DNA of 9,744 bases from contig DFQD01000213.1 of the NCBI GenBank assembly GCA_002377605.1, forward strand, positions 8,065-17,808, in the 5' to 3' direction. This document shows positions 1 through 7,541 of the stretch, one piece after another. The translations under genes and the position numbers were made by a program. How positions within the stretch are numbered: the stretch's first letter is position 1; the number at the start of each line of letters is the position of its first letter. The notes under the pieces are model-generated. The model did no database searches. It saw only the letters and a list, made by a program, of their open reading frames with translations, and was not told where the DNA came from. The stretch is from Gammaproteobacteria bacterium UBA3498 (lineage in GTDB: Bacteria > Pseudomonadota > Gammaproteobacteria > Pseudomonadales > Pseudohongiellaceae).

Positions 1-1
1 G

Positions 2-868
2 GCTCAGGATGAGCCCTTCATTTATGTATTAGGTGTGATTCAAGATGCAGGCTATCCTCAAGCTGGTTGTTATCGTCCTCACTGCATGCCTGGGTGGTTC
101 AACCCCAGTTTGCGTCGCGGTGCGACTTCAATTTCAGTTGTCGACCCACTTTCCCGAAACAAATATTTGTTTGAAGCTACTCCTCATTTACCAAGTCAAC
201 TCTATGAGCTAGAACGAGTGGCTCCCGATAATGACTATACGCTCAATGGAGTTTTTCTAACCCATGCCCATATGGGTCACTACACCGGTCTGATGTTCTT
301 CGGTTTTGAATCCATGGATGCAAACAATCTTCCAGTTTATGCAATGCCAAGGATGGCCGAGTATCTGTCAAGTAATGGCCCCTGGAGCCAATTGGTTGCA
401 ATGGAAAATATAGTCTTGCAGATAATGCAGGCCGACCGCATAGAAGATTTTAATCACATCAAAGTCACACCTCATCTCGTACCGCATAGAGATGAATATT
501 CGGAAACAGTGGGTTATAGAATTCAAGGCCCGAATCGCTCAGCGTTGTTCATTCCCGATATAAACAAATGGGAAATATGGGATCGTAATATTGTTGATGA
601 AATACGCAGCGTCGATTACGCCTTAGTGGATGCATCTTTTTACGATGGTGACGAAATTCCTGGAAGAGACATGTCGGAAATGCCCCATCCATTTGTTGTG
701 GAATCCATGGCGCTATTTGATTCGTTGCCGGCAGAAGAGAGGGCAAAGGTTTGGTTTATTCATTTAAATCATACCAATCCTTTATTAAATGAAGGGAGCG
801 ACGCTTATCGCAGTGTGCGAGAACAAGGGTACAATGTTGCTAGGGAAGGCGTACGCCTTCCCTTGTAA
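2..868 (+). CDS. PqqB-like metallo-beta-lactamase-fold hydrolase, 5'-truncated by the window edge
   Basis: This is a metal-dependent hydrolase of the metallo-beta-lactamase fold, closest by eye to the PqqB branch. The frame is open to the left edge, and the residues before the first possible start (GTG at 35) already read as family sequence (YVLGVIQDAGYPQAGC). The gene therefore begins outside the window and the GTG is internal. Visible marks are the PQxxC...C segment near the N-terminus (PqqB has a similar Cys-containing PQWNC stretch), the metal-site motif HAHMGH at 263-280 followed by YTGL, a PHRDEYSETVGY segment, an IPDINKW segment with a likely metal-ligand Asp, and a late WFIHLNHTNP. 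The usual HxHxDH has Gly in place of Asp. Canonical PqqB instead has a DAQIDH-like sequence, so this is a paralogue, and no other pqq gene is visible. The substrate is unknown. It converges on the serine hydrolase gene, leaving 5 bases between stop codons. Fold assignment is firm; function is not. Confidence 0.85.
   Translation, partial: AQDEPFIYVLGVIQDAGYPQAGCYRPHCMPGWFNPSLRRGATSISVVDPLSRNKYLFEATPHLPSQLYELERVAPDNDYTLNGVFLTHAHMGHYTGLMFFGFESMDANNLPVYAMPRMAEYLSSNGPWSQLVAMENIVLQIMQADRIEDFNHIKVTPHLVPHRDEYSETVGYRIQGPNRSALFIPDINKWEIWDRNIVDEIRSVDYALVDASFYDGDEIPGRDMSEMPHPFVVESMALFDSLPAEERAKVWFIHLNHTNPLLNEGSDAYRSVREQGYNVAREGVRLPL
842..863. terminator. Perfect 22-bp palindrome at a convergent gene junction, possible bidirectional terminator
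   Basis: The arm AGGGAAGGCGT (842-852) is followed directly by its exact reverse complement (853-863). It lies inside the last codons of the hydrolase gene, a few bases before both stop codons of two converging genes, which is where a shared terminator would be useful. In RNA it would form a GC-rich stem with a small forced loop. No run of T follows on either strand, so classical intrinsic termination is not clearly supported. A protein-binding dyad or chance coding symmetry remain possible. Confidence 0.4.
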
Positions 869-873
869 TGACA

Positions 874-2139
874 CTAGTCGACAATTGCTTGTCGAATAGC
901 ATTCTCAAAGTCGTATTGGGTCCGACCATGGGGTTGTTGCAGTAACAACACGCCAGTAAGTTCTTCTTCCGGATCTGACCAGGAACGAGTACCGAAGGCA
1001 CCAGCCCACCCAAATGCGCCAGCACTGCGTCTTGCCCCTGCGCTCACTGGGTCTTCGGTGACTGCAACGGTATAGCCGAAACCCATGCCAGACTGATTTC
1101 TTCCAATACCACTATAAATCCCACCAGTTTGATCACTGGCCATCATTTCGATAGTACGAGGGCTTAAAATGCGATTACCAAACAACTCGCCACCGTTAAC
1201 CAACATTTGCTCAAACTTCATATAGTCTGCGGCGATACTATTTAGGCCAGCGGAAGCAGAAAAGTAATTTGTTGTCCTGTTGAAAAAAGGATCCATATTT
1301 CGACCCTGAATTACGACGCGGCGATCTCCATACTCTTCCGGCACATTGAACCAGGTGTTGTTCATATCCAAAGGAGCGAAAATACGTTCTTGGATGAATT
1401 CGTCATAGGACTGACCGGAAACGACCTCGATGATGCGGGCAACCACATCATGGCCAACTAGACCACTGTAGGTCCAACGTTCACCTGGTTGAAAATCCAG
1501 TGCGCCTGATGCGTAACGACCCATTTCTGAAGCAAGGGTACGATCAGCCGGTAACGGAAATGGAGAGGGAGTCGCTAGCAATGATCCTAATCCACCAGTG
1601 CCCAGTCCTGCGGTATGAGTAAGTAAATCATGAATAGTAATTTCACGTTTGGCAGGCACTAAACGATGTTCGGGAGGGTTCGCTCGATCCACTCGAATAG
1701 GACTGATATTTTCGTCTACTGAATCCTTGAGAACTGCTACCTGCATGTCAGCGAATTCGGGAAGATACATGGATACTGGATCTTCCGGACGAATCAACCC
1801 TTCTTCCACCATGATCATAGCTGCTACGCCTAACACCGGTTTGCTGGAACTCATCATTATGAAGATCGAGTCTTCCTGCATAGGTCGATTGGCTTGAACA
1901 TCCATTAAGCCGTGAGCTTCGAAATGAACCAATTTCCCTCTCCTGGCCACCGCAGTAACGGCACCTTGAATATCTCCTGCATCTATATGCCGTTGCATGA
2001 CTTCATTTATGAGCTCTAAGCGCTCTGAAGACATGCCAACTTCTTCAGGGCTTGAAGCCCAGGGAATATCTGCTGCAAAGGAAACTTGCAACATAGTGGC
2101 GAAAGTTGACAGTAGGGCGATCTTTGCAAATTTTCTCAT
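874..2139 (-). CDS. Secreted serine hydrolase, class C beta-lactamase/esterase family
   Basis: The product is a 421-residue penicillin-binding-like serine hydrolase (Pfam Beta-lactamase family), probably an esterase, peptidase or amidase acting in the periplasm. Residues 1-23 form a Sec signal peptide with a basic start and a hydrophobic core, cleaved near SFA/AD. The catalytic SxxK tetrad is SSSK at residues 97-100 (nucleophile S97, general base K100). The second motif is the Tyr of WTYSG (Y224), with Gly where true class C enzymes have Asn (YxN). The third, KTG-like, motif is replaced by FGWAGAFGT near residues 376-384, common in esterase-like members. DLLTHTAGL (171-179) and the SGxSYDEFI segment are family typical, and the length is normal. 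These changes argue for an esterase-type function and against an antibiotic-resistance beta-lactamase. The start is fixed by an AAGGAG ribosome site 6 bases upstream. It is divergent from the five-gene operon, so shared regulation is possible but unproven. Confidence 0.9.
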   Translation of the reverse strand: MRKFAKIALLSTFATMLQVSFAADIPWASSPEEVGMSSERLELINEVMQRHIDAGDIQGAVTAVARRGKLVHFEAHGLMDVQANRPMQEDSIFIMMSSSKPVLGVAAMIMVEEGLIRPEDPVSMYLPEFADMQVAVLKDSVDENISPIRVDRANPPEHRLVPAKREITIHDLLTHTAGLGTGGLGSLLATPSPFPLPADRTLASEMGRYASGALDFQPGERWTYSGLVGHDVVARIIEVVSGQSYDEFIQERIFAPLDMNNTWFNVPEEYGDRRVVIQGRNMDPFFNRTTNYFSASAGLNSIAADYMKFEQMLVNGGELFGNRILSPRTIEMMASDQTGGIYSGIGRNQSGMGFGYTVAVTEDPVSAGARRSAGAFGWAGAFGTRSWSDPEEELTGVLLLQQPHGRTQYDFENAIRQAIVD

Positions 2140-2145
2140 GTTGTA

Positions 2146-2174
2146 CTCCTTGCACTAGCCGGGTAACCCCGGTT
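2146..2174 (-). promoter_or_regulatory. Ribosome binding site and adjacent hairpin in the leader of the serine hydrolase gene
   Basis: Read on the minus strand, AAGGAG (2146-2151) stands 6 bases before the ATG at 2139 and supports that start. Just upstream, CCGGG (2159-2163) and CCCGG (2168-2172) form a 5-bp GC stem with a 4-base loop, extendable outward by a G-T and an A-T pair to 2157-2174. A stem this close to the ribosome site could affect translation or bind a regulator. It matches no riboswitch class I can recognise. Confidence 0.5.
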
Positions 2175-2233
2175 CTGGTACTTATGGACTAGGGGGGTCA
2201 AAGCTACTACCTGCTGCCTCTAAACTCAAATGC

Positions 2234-2279
2234 AACAAGTTGTTATAGCGCAGACCTAGGTTGATCTGTTGGGTATAAT
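2234..2279 (+). promoter_or_regulatory. Likely promoter region of the five-gene operon, with two small dyads
   Basis: A perfect TATAAT box lies at 2274-2279, which would start transcription near 2286 and leave a leader of roughly 70 bases before the ATG at 2354. No good TTGACA-like box sits 16-18 bases upstream; the nearest, TTGATC (2261-2266), is far too close. The promoter may therefore be activator dependent. Two small dyads, AACAA-G-TTGTT (2234-2244) and ACCTAGGT (2254-2261), fall just upstream and could be operator half-sites. Apart from these, a weak AAAAGG ribosome site (2341-2346) and the hairpin near the other gene, the 214-base intergenic stretch shows nothing else I can name. Confidence 0.35.
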
Positions 2280-2353
2280 CCTCAGTGCAAGGCTGTTTTT
2301 CTGCAAACGATTTAGTCTAAGCAGGATAATAAACAGAATAAAAAGGCTTAATT

Positions 2354-4759
2354 ATGCTCCGCAGCTATTTGCAATCTAGCTTCTTTGTTGGAATTGGGTT
2401 GTTTCTTTCAACTCATGTACTGGCACAGGGTGGCAATCAGCATTCAGTTGATTGGCAGCGTTCCTTTCTTGATCAATATTGCATCGCTTGTCATAACGAC
2501 AGCACCCTTACTGCTAATTTTACTCTGCAGACAATTTCTCTGGACCAGGTGGGCAATCGGCTTGATGAGGTCGGGATCTGGGAGAAAGTAGTACTAAAGC
2601 TTCGGGCTAGGGAAATGCCCCCGCCTGGAATGCCTCGCCCCGATGCGGAGGCCTACGACCAGCTAGCGCAGTGGCTAGAAACTTCATTGGATAATGCTGC
2701 AGCGGCTGATCCTAATCCAGGTCAACCAGTAATTCATCGACTCAATAGAGCGGAATATACCAACGCCATTCGTGATCTGTTGGATTTGGAAATTGATGGA
2801 AGGGAATATCTCCCGGCCGATGATTCCGGGTATGGTTTTGACAATATAGGTGATGTTCTTACTCTCTCTCCCAGTTTATTAGAGCGATATATGATCGCTG
2901 CGGCAAAGATCAGTCAGATTGCGCTCGGTGATCCTAACATTCTTCCTACGGTACAGACCTACGAAATGCGTCCTACTTATATTCAATCGGGGCGTACTAC
3001 AGAAAAGCAGCCTTTCGGTACAAGGGGTGGCAACACTATCACTCATTATTTTCCTTTAGATGGTGAGTATCATATAAAAATTCGCTTGGCTCGAACCCAT
3101 GCTAATCAGATTATTGGATTATTTGAACCTCATGATATTGAGGTTCGTTTCGATCGTCAGCGCATTGCTGAATACACAGTGGGCGGCGATGGCATAATTA
3201 ATCCCTGGGCAGCGGTTATGTACGCCTCAGAATACGAACAAACAGCTGATGATCATCTTGAGTTGCGCTTAGAAGCTATAGACGCAGGCATGCATTCAAT
3301 AACTGTCGCCTTTCCTGAAAAACGGAAAATGCCTGAGGGCATATTGGAACCGGCACTCTCTACTGCGTCTTATGAATTTGCAGGTGATCGCGATATGTCA
3401 ATGGCTCTTGGCAGTATTGAGGTCTATGGCCCCTACAACGCGAATCGACCGGAGGATACTCCTTCCCGTAACAAACTCCTTATTTGCGATGCCACTAGAT
3501 CAAATTCCGGTGACAGAGCCTGCGCCAGGCAGATCCTTTCAGAACTGGCTCGCAAAGCCTACCGCCGACCAGTAAACGACGATGATCTTGCGACATTGAT
3601 GAGTTTCTATACCAGCGGTCGGCAGGAAGGTGGATTCGATCGAGGTATCCAGCGCGCTCTTAGAGCAATATTGGTTGATCCGGAATTCCTCTTTCGCATT
3701 GAAAGCGATCCTATAGGTATTGAAGAAGATATTGCATATCAGATAGCAGATGTTGAGTTGGCATCCCGGCTTTCTTTCTTTTTATGGAGTTCTATACCGG
3801 ACGAAGAACTGTTGGAACTGGCAGAGAATAATCGATTGAGCAATCCAAATGTTCTCAAGGCTCAGGTTGCGCGTATGTTAGCTGATCCAAAATCATCCGC
3901 ATTGATAGAAAACTTTGCCGGGCAATGGCTCTACCTGCGTAATCTGCCTGGATTGAAACCTGATCCAGATGCTTTTCCTGAATTCGATGACAACTTACGC
4001 GAAGCATTCCGACAAGAAACCGAGTTATTTGTAACAAGTTTGATTCGCGAAGACCGCAATGTGCTCGAATTATTGACAGCTGATTACACATATTTGAATG
4101 AACGTCTGGCACAGCATTACGGTGTTTCGGGAGTTTACGGAAATCACTTCCGAAAAGTCACTTTCAATAATGATGTCCGTGGAGGCCTATTGGGGCAGGG
4201 CAGTATACTTGCAGCCACTTCTTATCCGAACCGCACGTCTCCAACCCTTCGCGGGAAATGGGTATTGGATAATTTACTGGGAGCTCCGCCTCCGCCTCCG
4301 CCCCCAAATGTGCCAGATCTTGAAGATAGCGATACTAATAGTCCTAGTTCTGTGCGCGAAAGATTAGAAGCTCATCGGGTAAATCCAGTATGTGCCAGTT
4401 GTCATTCTCGTATGGACCCATTTGGTCTGGCTTTAGAGCCATTCGATGCAATAGGCGGTTTGCGCAGTCATGATGGGGGCGAGCTAATTGACGCGTCCGC
4501 AGTTTTACCGGATGGTTCGTCATTTATTGGGCCAGGTGGAGTGAGAGATTATTTATTAGAGAGCGAAGAACGATTCGTCGCAACTCTCACTAAAAAATTG
4601 TTAACCTATGCGTTAGGTCGTGGTCTTGAAGATTATGACCCGCCTGCTGTGCGCGAAATCGTAAGAACAGCAGCAGCAAACGATTACAGTTGGTCGTCTA
4701 TTGTGCTCGGCATTGTTGAAAGCGTGCCGTTCCAGATGAGGAGGTCGCAAGAGCTATGA
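2354..4759 (+). CDS. Exported DUF1592-family protein with an N-terminal cytochrome c domain and two CxxCH sites
   Basis: This 801-residue protein has the standard multidomain layout of families first named in planctomycetes. After a Sec signal peptide (about 1-25, ending VLA-QG) comes a cytochrome c-like PSCyt1 domain with haem site CIACH (43-47) and probable axial Met in MPPPG (87-91). Then follow DUF1587/PSD3 (about 126-190, HRLNRAEYTNAIRDLL), a beta-rich linker (about 200-370), DUF1595/PSD5 (about 378-440), DUF1592/PSD4 (about 445-585), DUF1588/PSCyt3 (about 609-705) and DUF1585/PSD2 (about 738-797). The DUF1588 part holds a second CxxCH, CASCH (680-684), followed by RMDPFGLALEPFD, and a run of seven prolines (645-651). 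The length is normal for the family. It probably sits in the periplasm and binds haem; the reaction is unknown. Its stop overlaps the next start (ATGA), so it is translationally coupled to the DUF1552 gene, its usual genomic partner. Domain assignment is strong; function is open. Confidence 0.93.
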   Translation: MLRSYLQSSFFVGIGLFLSTHVLAQGGNQHSVDWQRSFLDQYCIACHNDSTLTANFTLQTISLDQVGNRLDEVGIWEKVVLKLRAREMPPPGMPRPDAEAYDQLAQWLETSLDNAAAADPNPGQPVIHRLNRAEYTNAIRDLLDLEIDGREYLPADDSGYGFDNIGDVLTLSPSLLERYMIAAAKISQIALGDPNILPTVQTYEMRPTYIQSGRTTEKQPFGTRGGNTITHYFPLDGEYHIKIRLARTHANQIIGLFEPHDIEVRFDRQRIAEYTVGGDGIINPWAAVMYASEYEQTADDHLELRLEAIDAGMHSITVAFPEKRKMPEGILEPALSTASYEFAGDRDMSMALGSIEVYGPYNANRPEDTPSRNKLLICDATRSNSGDRACARQILSELARKAYRRPVNDDDLATLMSFYTSGRQEGGFDRGIQRALRAILVDPEFLFRIESDPIGIEEDIAYQIADVELASRLSFFLWSSIPDEELLELAENNRLSNPNVLKAQVARMLADPKSSALIENFAGQWLYLRNLPGLKPDPDAFPEFDDNLREAFRQETELFVTSLIREDRNVLELLTADYTYLNERLAQHYGVSGVYGNHFRKVTFNNDVRGGLLGQGSILAATSYPNRTSPTLRGKWVLDNLLGAPPPPPPPNVPDLEDSDTNSPSSVRERLEAHRVNPVCASCHSRMDPFGLALEPFDAIGGLRSHDGGELIDASAVLPDGSSFIGPGGVRDYLLESEERFVATLTKKLLTYALGRGLEDYDPPAVREIVRTAAANDYSWSSIVLGIVESVPFQMRRSQEL
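4739..4744 (+). promoter_or_regulatory. Strong Shine-Dalgarno for the DUF1552 gene, inside the preceding gene
   Basis: AGGAGG lies within the last codons of the DUF1592-family gene, 11 bases before the ATG at 4756. The spacing is a little long, but it is the best ribosome site in the operon. With the ATGA overlap it supports this start and coupled translation of the two genes. Confidence 0.6.
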
Positions 4760-6114
4760 TCATCACCAAGAAACATTTACCACGCCGAACTTTTTTGTGC
4801 GGCCTTGGAGCAAGTGTCGCTTTACCTCTATTAGACAGTATGGTGCCAGCTCTAACCGCCCAAGAACTAACTTCAGCGGCGCCCGTTAAGCGGCTTGGGA
4901 TTATCTATGTGCCCAATGGCGTATTCATGGACAACTGGACTCCGCCAGAAGAAGGCAGTGATTTTTCATTACCTTCGACAATGGAACCACTTTCCCCATT
5001 TCAAGATCAGATGCTAGTACTAACTGGGCTCTCAAATAAGATGGGCGATGCTTGGCCAGGTGAAGGAGCAGGGGATCATGCTCGCGCAGCGGGTGCCTAC
5101 TTGACTGGTGTGCATCCTAAGAAAACGGAAGGCGCCGATTTACAGGCCGGCCTTTCGATGGATCAAATAATTGCGCGGCAATTAGGTCAACATACTCAAT
5201 TAACTTCGCTAGAACTATCCCTCGAGTCCAGAGAAAATGTTGGTGCATGCGATCCCGGTTACGCTTGTGCCTATGCCAATACGCTGTGTTGGAGCAGTGC
5301 GACTACTCCGCTGCCCATGGAAAACAACCCGCGCGTAGTGTTCGAGCGTTTGTTTGGTGGTAATGAGAGCACAGATCCGGAAGCTTGGCGTGCTCGGCGT
5401 GAAGAGGACAGCAGTATCCTGGATGCAGTAGGAGATAAAATTGCGAAACTTCAAGGTGATCTAGGTCACCGCGATCAACTTAAGCTTGACGAATATCTCG
5501 ATTCCATTCGCAACGCTGAGCGCCGAATACAAATGGCAGAAGTCCAGAGTGAAAGGGAGTTGCCGGTTATCGAACAACCTGCTGGTGTGCCAGCTACGTT
5601 TCAGGAACATGCCAAGATCATGTTCGATCTACAGCTGCTTGCTTTTCAAGCAGATCTAACACGTGTCATTACTTTTATGGTTGGTCACGAAACTAGTCAG
5701 CGGGCATATCCAGAAATTGGAGTTCCTGATGCTCATCACCCATTGTCACATCATGGCGGTTCAGCAGAGAAAATTGAAAAATTAATTCGCGTGAATGGCT
5801 ATCATGCAGAAATGTTTGCTTACTACCTGGATCGCATGAAAAACACACCCGATAGTGGAGGATCACTCCTGGATAATTCCACGATACTTTATGGCAGCGG
5901 CATGAGTGATGGCAATGGCCATAATCATCATAACTTACCAACCCTTATTGTTGGAGGTGGCACAGGCAGCATTAAGGGTAATCGTCACCTAGTTTATCCA
6001 AGGGAACAAGAAACGCCGATTGCCAACTTATTTCTTGATATGCTCGAAAAGTTTGATATTCCTTTAGAAAGTTTCGGTGACAGCACCGGAAATTTAAACG
6101 TTCTTGCTGGTTAG
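4756..6114 (+). CDS. Tat-exported DUF1552 (HXXSHH) family protein
   Basis: The 452-residue product belongs to the DUF1552/HXXSHH family, which as I recall is related to DUF1501 and alkaline-phosphatase-like folds. The N-terminus carries a Tat-type signal, PRRTFLCGLGASVALPLL (residues 9-26), so it is likely exported folded, perhaps with metal bound. The name-giving motif is present as HPLSHH (328-333). A second His cluster, GHNHHNLP (388-395), follows DGN, as is usual in the family; these are the best candidates for a metal site. The segment CDPGYACAY (about 166-174) and the following TTPLP and NPRVVFERLF stretches are also characteristic. The length is normal. The gene overlaps the DUF1592-family gene by four bases, and the two families are very often paired, suggesting a complex or a shared pathway. 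No enzymatic activity has been established for the family to my knowledge, so no reaction is assigned. Confidence 0.92.
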   Translation: MIITKKHLPRRTFLCGLGASVALPLLDSMVPALTAQELTSAAPVKRLGIIYVPNGVFMDNWTPPEEGSDFSLPSTMEPLSPFQDQMLVLTGLSNKMGDAWPGEGAGDHARAAGAYLTGVHPKKTEGADLQAGLSMDQIIARQLGQHTQLTSLELSLESRENVGACDPGYACAYANTLCWSSATTPLPMENNPRVVFERLFGGNESTDPEAWRARREEDSSILDAVGDKIAKLQGDLGHRDQLKLDEYLDSIRNAERRIQMAEVQSERELPVIEQPAGVPATFQEHAKIMFDLQLLAFQADLTRVITFMVGHETSQRAYPEIGVPDAHHPLSHHGGSAEKIEKLIRVNGYHAEMFAYYLDRMKNTPDSGGSLLDNSTILYGSGMSDGNGHNHHNLPTLIVGGGTGSIKGNRHLVYPREQETPIANLFLDMLEKFDIPLESFGDSTGNLNVLAG

Positions 6115-6118
6115 CACG

Positions 6119-7510
6119 ATGCGTCTATTAGGTTTCAATTTAGATCGCATCTGCCTTTTGGGAATTAGCCTGTGTCTTCCGGGTACAAGTCTTTCAGATG
6201 AATTGTCATTACTCGAAGCCGTCGAAAATAACAATGTGCATATAGCTGAACCAATGATTTTAGAAGGCGCGGATGTCAACACAAGGCAAGCCGACGGAGC
6301 AACACCTTTACATTGGGCTGCTCATTGGGATCAAGTTAATCTTGCCAAACAAATATTAGAAGCTGGTGCTAACGTTAACGTCACCAATGAATTAGGAGTT
6401 GCTCCGATCTCTATAGCTTGTCGCAACGGCAGCAATCAGATGGTTAGTCTGCTTTTAGCAGGTGGAGCGGATTCACAAACACGGGAACCCACCGGTGAAA
6501 CGGCACTAATGAGTTGCTCCCGTACTGGAAGTACCTCAGCAGTTTTGGAATTGCTCAATGCTGGTGCGAATCCTAATGAAAAAGATTCAGAAAGCGGGCA
6601 AACAGCATTAATGTGGGCAGCTTCTGCAAAGAAAGCAGACGTTGTGAGCGCATTAATCGATGCAGGTGCCAATGTTAATGCACAATCCCTCGGTGAATTC
6701 ACGCCATTAATGTTTGCGGCACGCTCTGGCGCCTTGGAAATTGCATTTTTGCTTCTGGAAGCTGGTGCTTCGGTAAATGCGGCAACCTCTGCGGGGCTCA
6801 GCCCACTGCTATTAGCCTCTGCGAGTATCGATGCGATCACCGGCAGCGACTATCGATTAGTTGTTAATGAAAGCCAACACGAAACTCTTGCCGTTCTATT
6901 GCTCGAATATGGTGCAGATTTTACTCAAGCAGATCAATACGGCATGACCTCTGCTCATTATGCAGTAGAAATGAATAAGCCTATTTTACTCAAAGCATTA
7001 TTGGACGCTGGTGCCGACCCTAACGCGCAACTGATACAAGGTTTACCTTTTCGCCGAGGTGACTACATAGGGAGAGAGGCATATAACGGAGCATCACCTT
7101 TCTGGTTAGCGGCTCGATTAGGCAATGTGCAGATGATGAAAGAATTGCTGTCAGCAGGAGCCCAGCCTGAATTACGCCAGGCTTGGGGAGTCACACCATT
7201 GATGGTGGCAGCTGGTGTTACACAAACAGACTCACGCATAGTCTCTGAAGAAAAACTGTTGGCGGCTTTGAAAATGTTGGTACTGGAAGTTGGCGCAGAT
7301 ATTCGTGCCACTGATCGAGGGGGACAGACTGCAGTTCACGGTGCCGCTAATATTTCTGGCAATGAGTTGATCAAATTTTTGGTTGCTCAAGGTGCTGATC
7401 CGGAAGCACTAGACGATAGGGGCCGAACGCCTCATGATGTTGCTATGCGAACTCTCAGGCCGCGCCCAATCACTGCAGCTTTGTTACGAGAGCTTGCCTC
7501 GGCCCGTTAA
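6119..7510 (+). CDS. Secreted ankyrin-repeat protein
   Basis: The 463-residue protein is almost entirely ankyrin repeats and probably serves as a protein-binding scaffold in the periplasm. A short basic start and hydrophobic core (about 1-25) look like a Sec signal peptide. About twelve repeats run from residue 29 to the end, with recurring TPLxxAA and LLxAGAxxN signatures (for example 62-88, 161-187, 194-220). Three repeats carry insertions, near residues 235-250, 305-322 and 366-380. I chose the ATG at 6119, 4 bases after the preceding stop. An in-frame TTG at 6104 would add five residues (MLVST) and overlap the DUF1552 gene; neither start has a good ribosome site. Secreted ankyrin proteins of this type recur beside DUF1592/DUF1552 pairs as I recall, which suggests a binding partner there. 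There is no catalytic motif. Repeat assignment is certain; partner and location are inferred. Confidence 0.92.
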   Translation: MRLLGFNLDRICLLGISLCLPGTSLSDELSLLEAVENNNVHIAEPMILEGADVNTRQADGATPLHWAAHWDQVNLAKQILEAGANVNVTNELGVAPISIACRNGSNQMVSLLLAGGADSQTREPTGETALMSCSRTGSTSAVLELLNAGANPNEKDSESGQTALMWAASAKKADVVSALIDAGANVNAQSLGEFTPLMFAARSGALEIAFLLLEAGASVNAATSAGLSPLLLASASIDAITGSDYRLVVNESQHETLAVLLLEYGADFTQADQYGMTSAHYAVEMNKPILLKALLDAGADPNAQLIQGLPFRRGDYIGREAYNGASPFWLAARLGNVQMMKELLSAGAQPELRQAWGVTPLMVAAGVTQTDSRIVSEEKLLAALKMLVLEVGADIRATDRGGQTAVHGAANISGNELIKFLVAQGADPEALDDRGRTPHDVAMRTLRPRPITAALLRELASAR

Positions 7511-7541
7511 CATCGAGCTATTCGTCAATAATTTCTTCTGC

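Noticed and set aside
35..37. GTG at 35 as the start of the metallo-beta-lactamase-fold gene
   Set aside because: The frame continues open to the left edge, and the eleven upstream residues read as conserved N-terminal family sequence, so the start is outside the window.
840..1025. Short minus-strand frame crossing the palindrome, ending in the same REGVRLP peptide
   Set aside because: The shared peptide follows simply from the palindrome; the frame overlaps the end of the serine hydrolase gene out of frame and looks non-coding.
874..2139. Reading the serine hydrolase as an antibiotic-resistance beta-lactamase
   Set aside because: The YxN Asn is Gly and the KTG motif is replaced by a WAG-type sequence, the pattern of esterase or peptidase relatives.
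4286..4306. CCGCCT-rich tandem stretch as a variable microsatellite
   Set aside because: It encodes the seven-proline run typical of this point in DUF1588 proteins, so it is better explained as conserved coding sequence.
6436..6840. A 134-codon open frame on the minus strand inside the ankyrin gene
   Set aside because: It is a shadow of the repetitive, Ala- and Leu-rich ankyrin coding sequence, with no ribosome site and no family resemblance.
7434..7541. Upstream ATG at 7434 as the start of the small cytochrome
   Set aside because: It would overlap the ankyrin gene by 77 bases and place a non-hydrophobic stretch before the lipoprotein signal; the ATG at 7542 gives a normal signal ending in VVSC.
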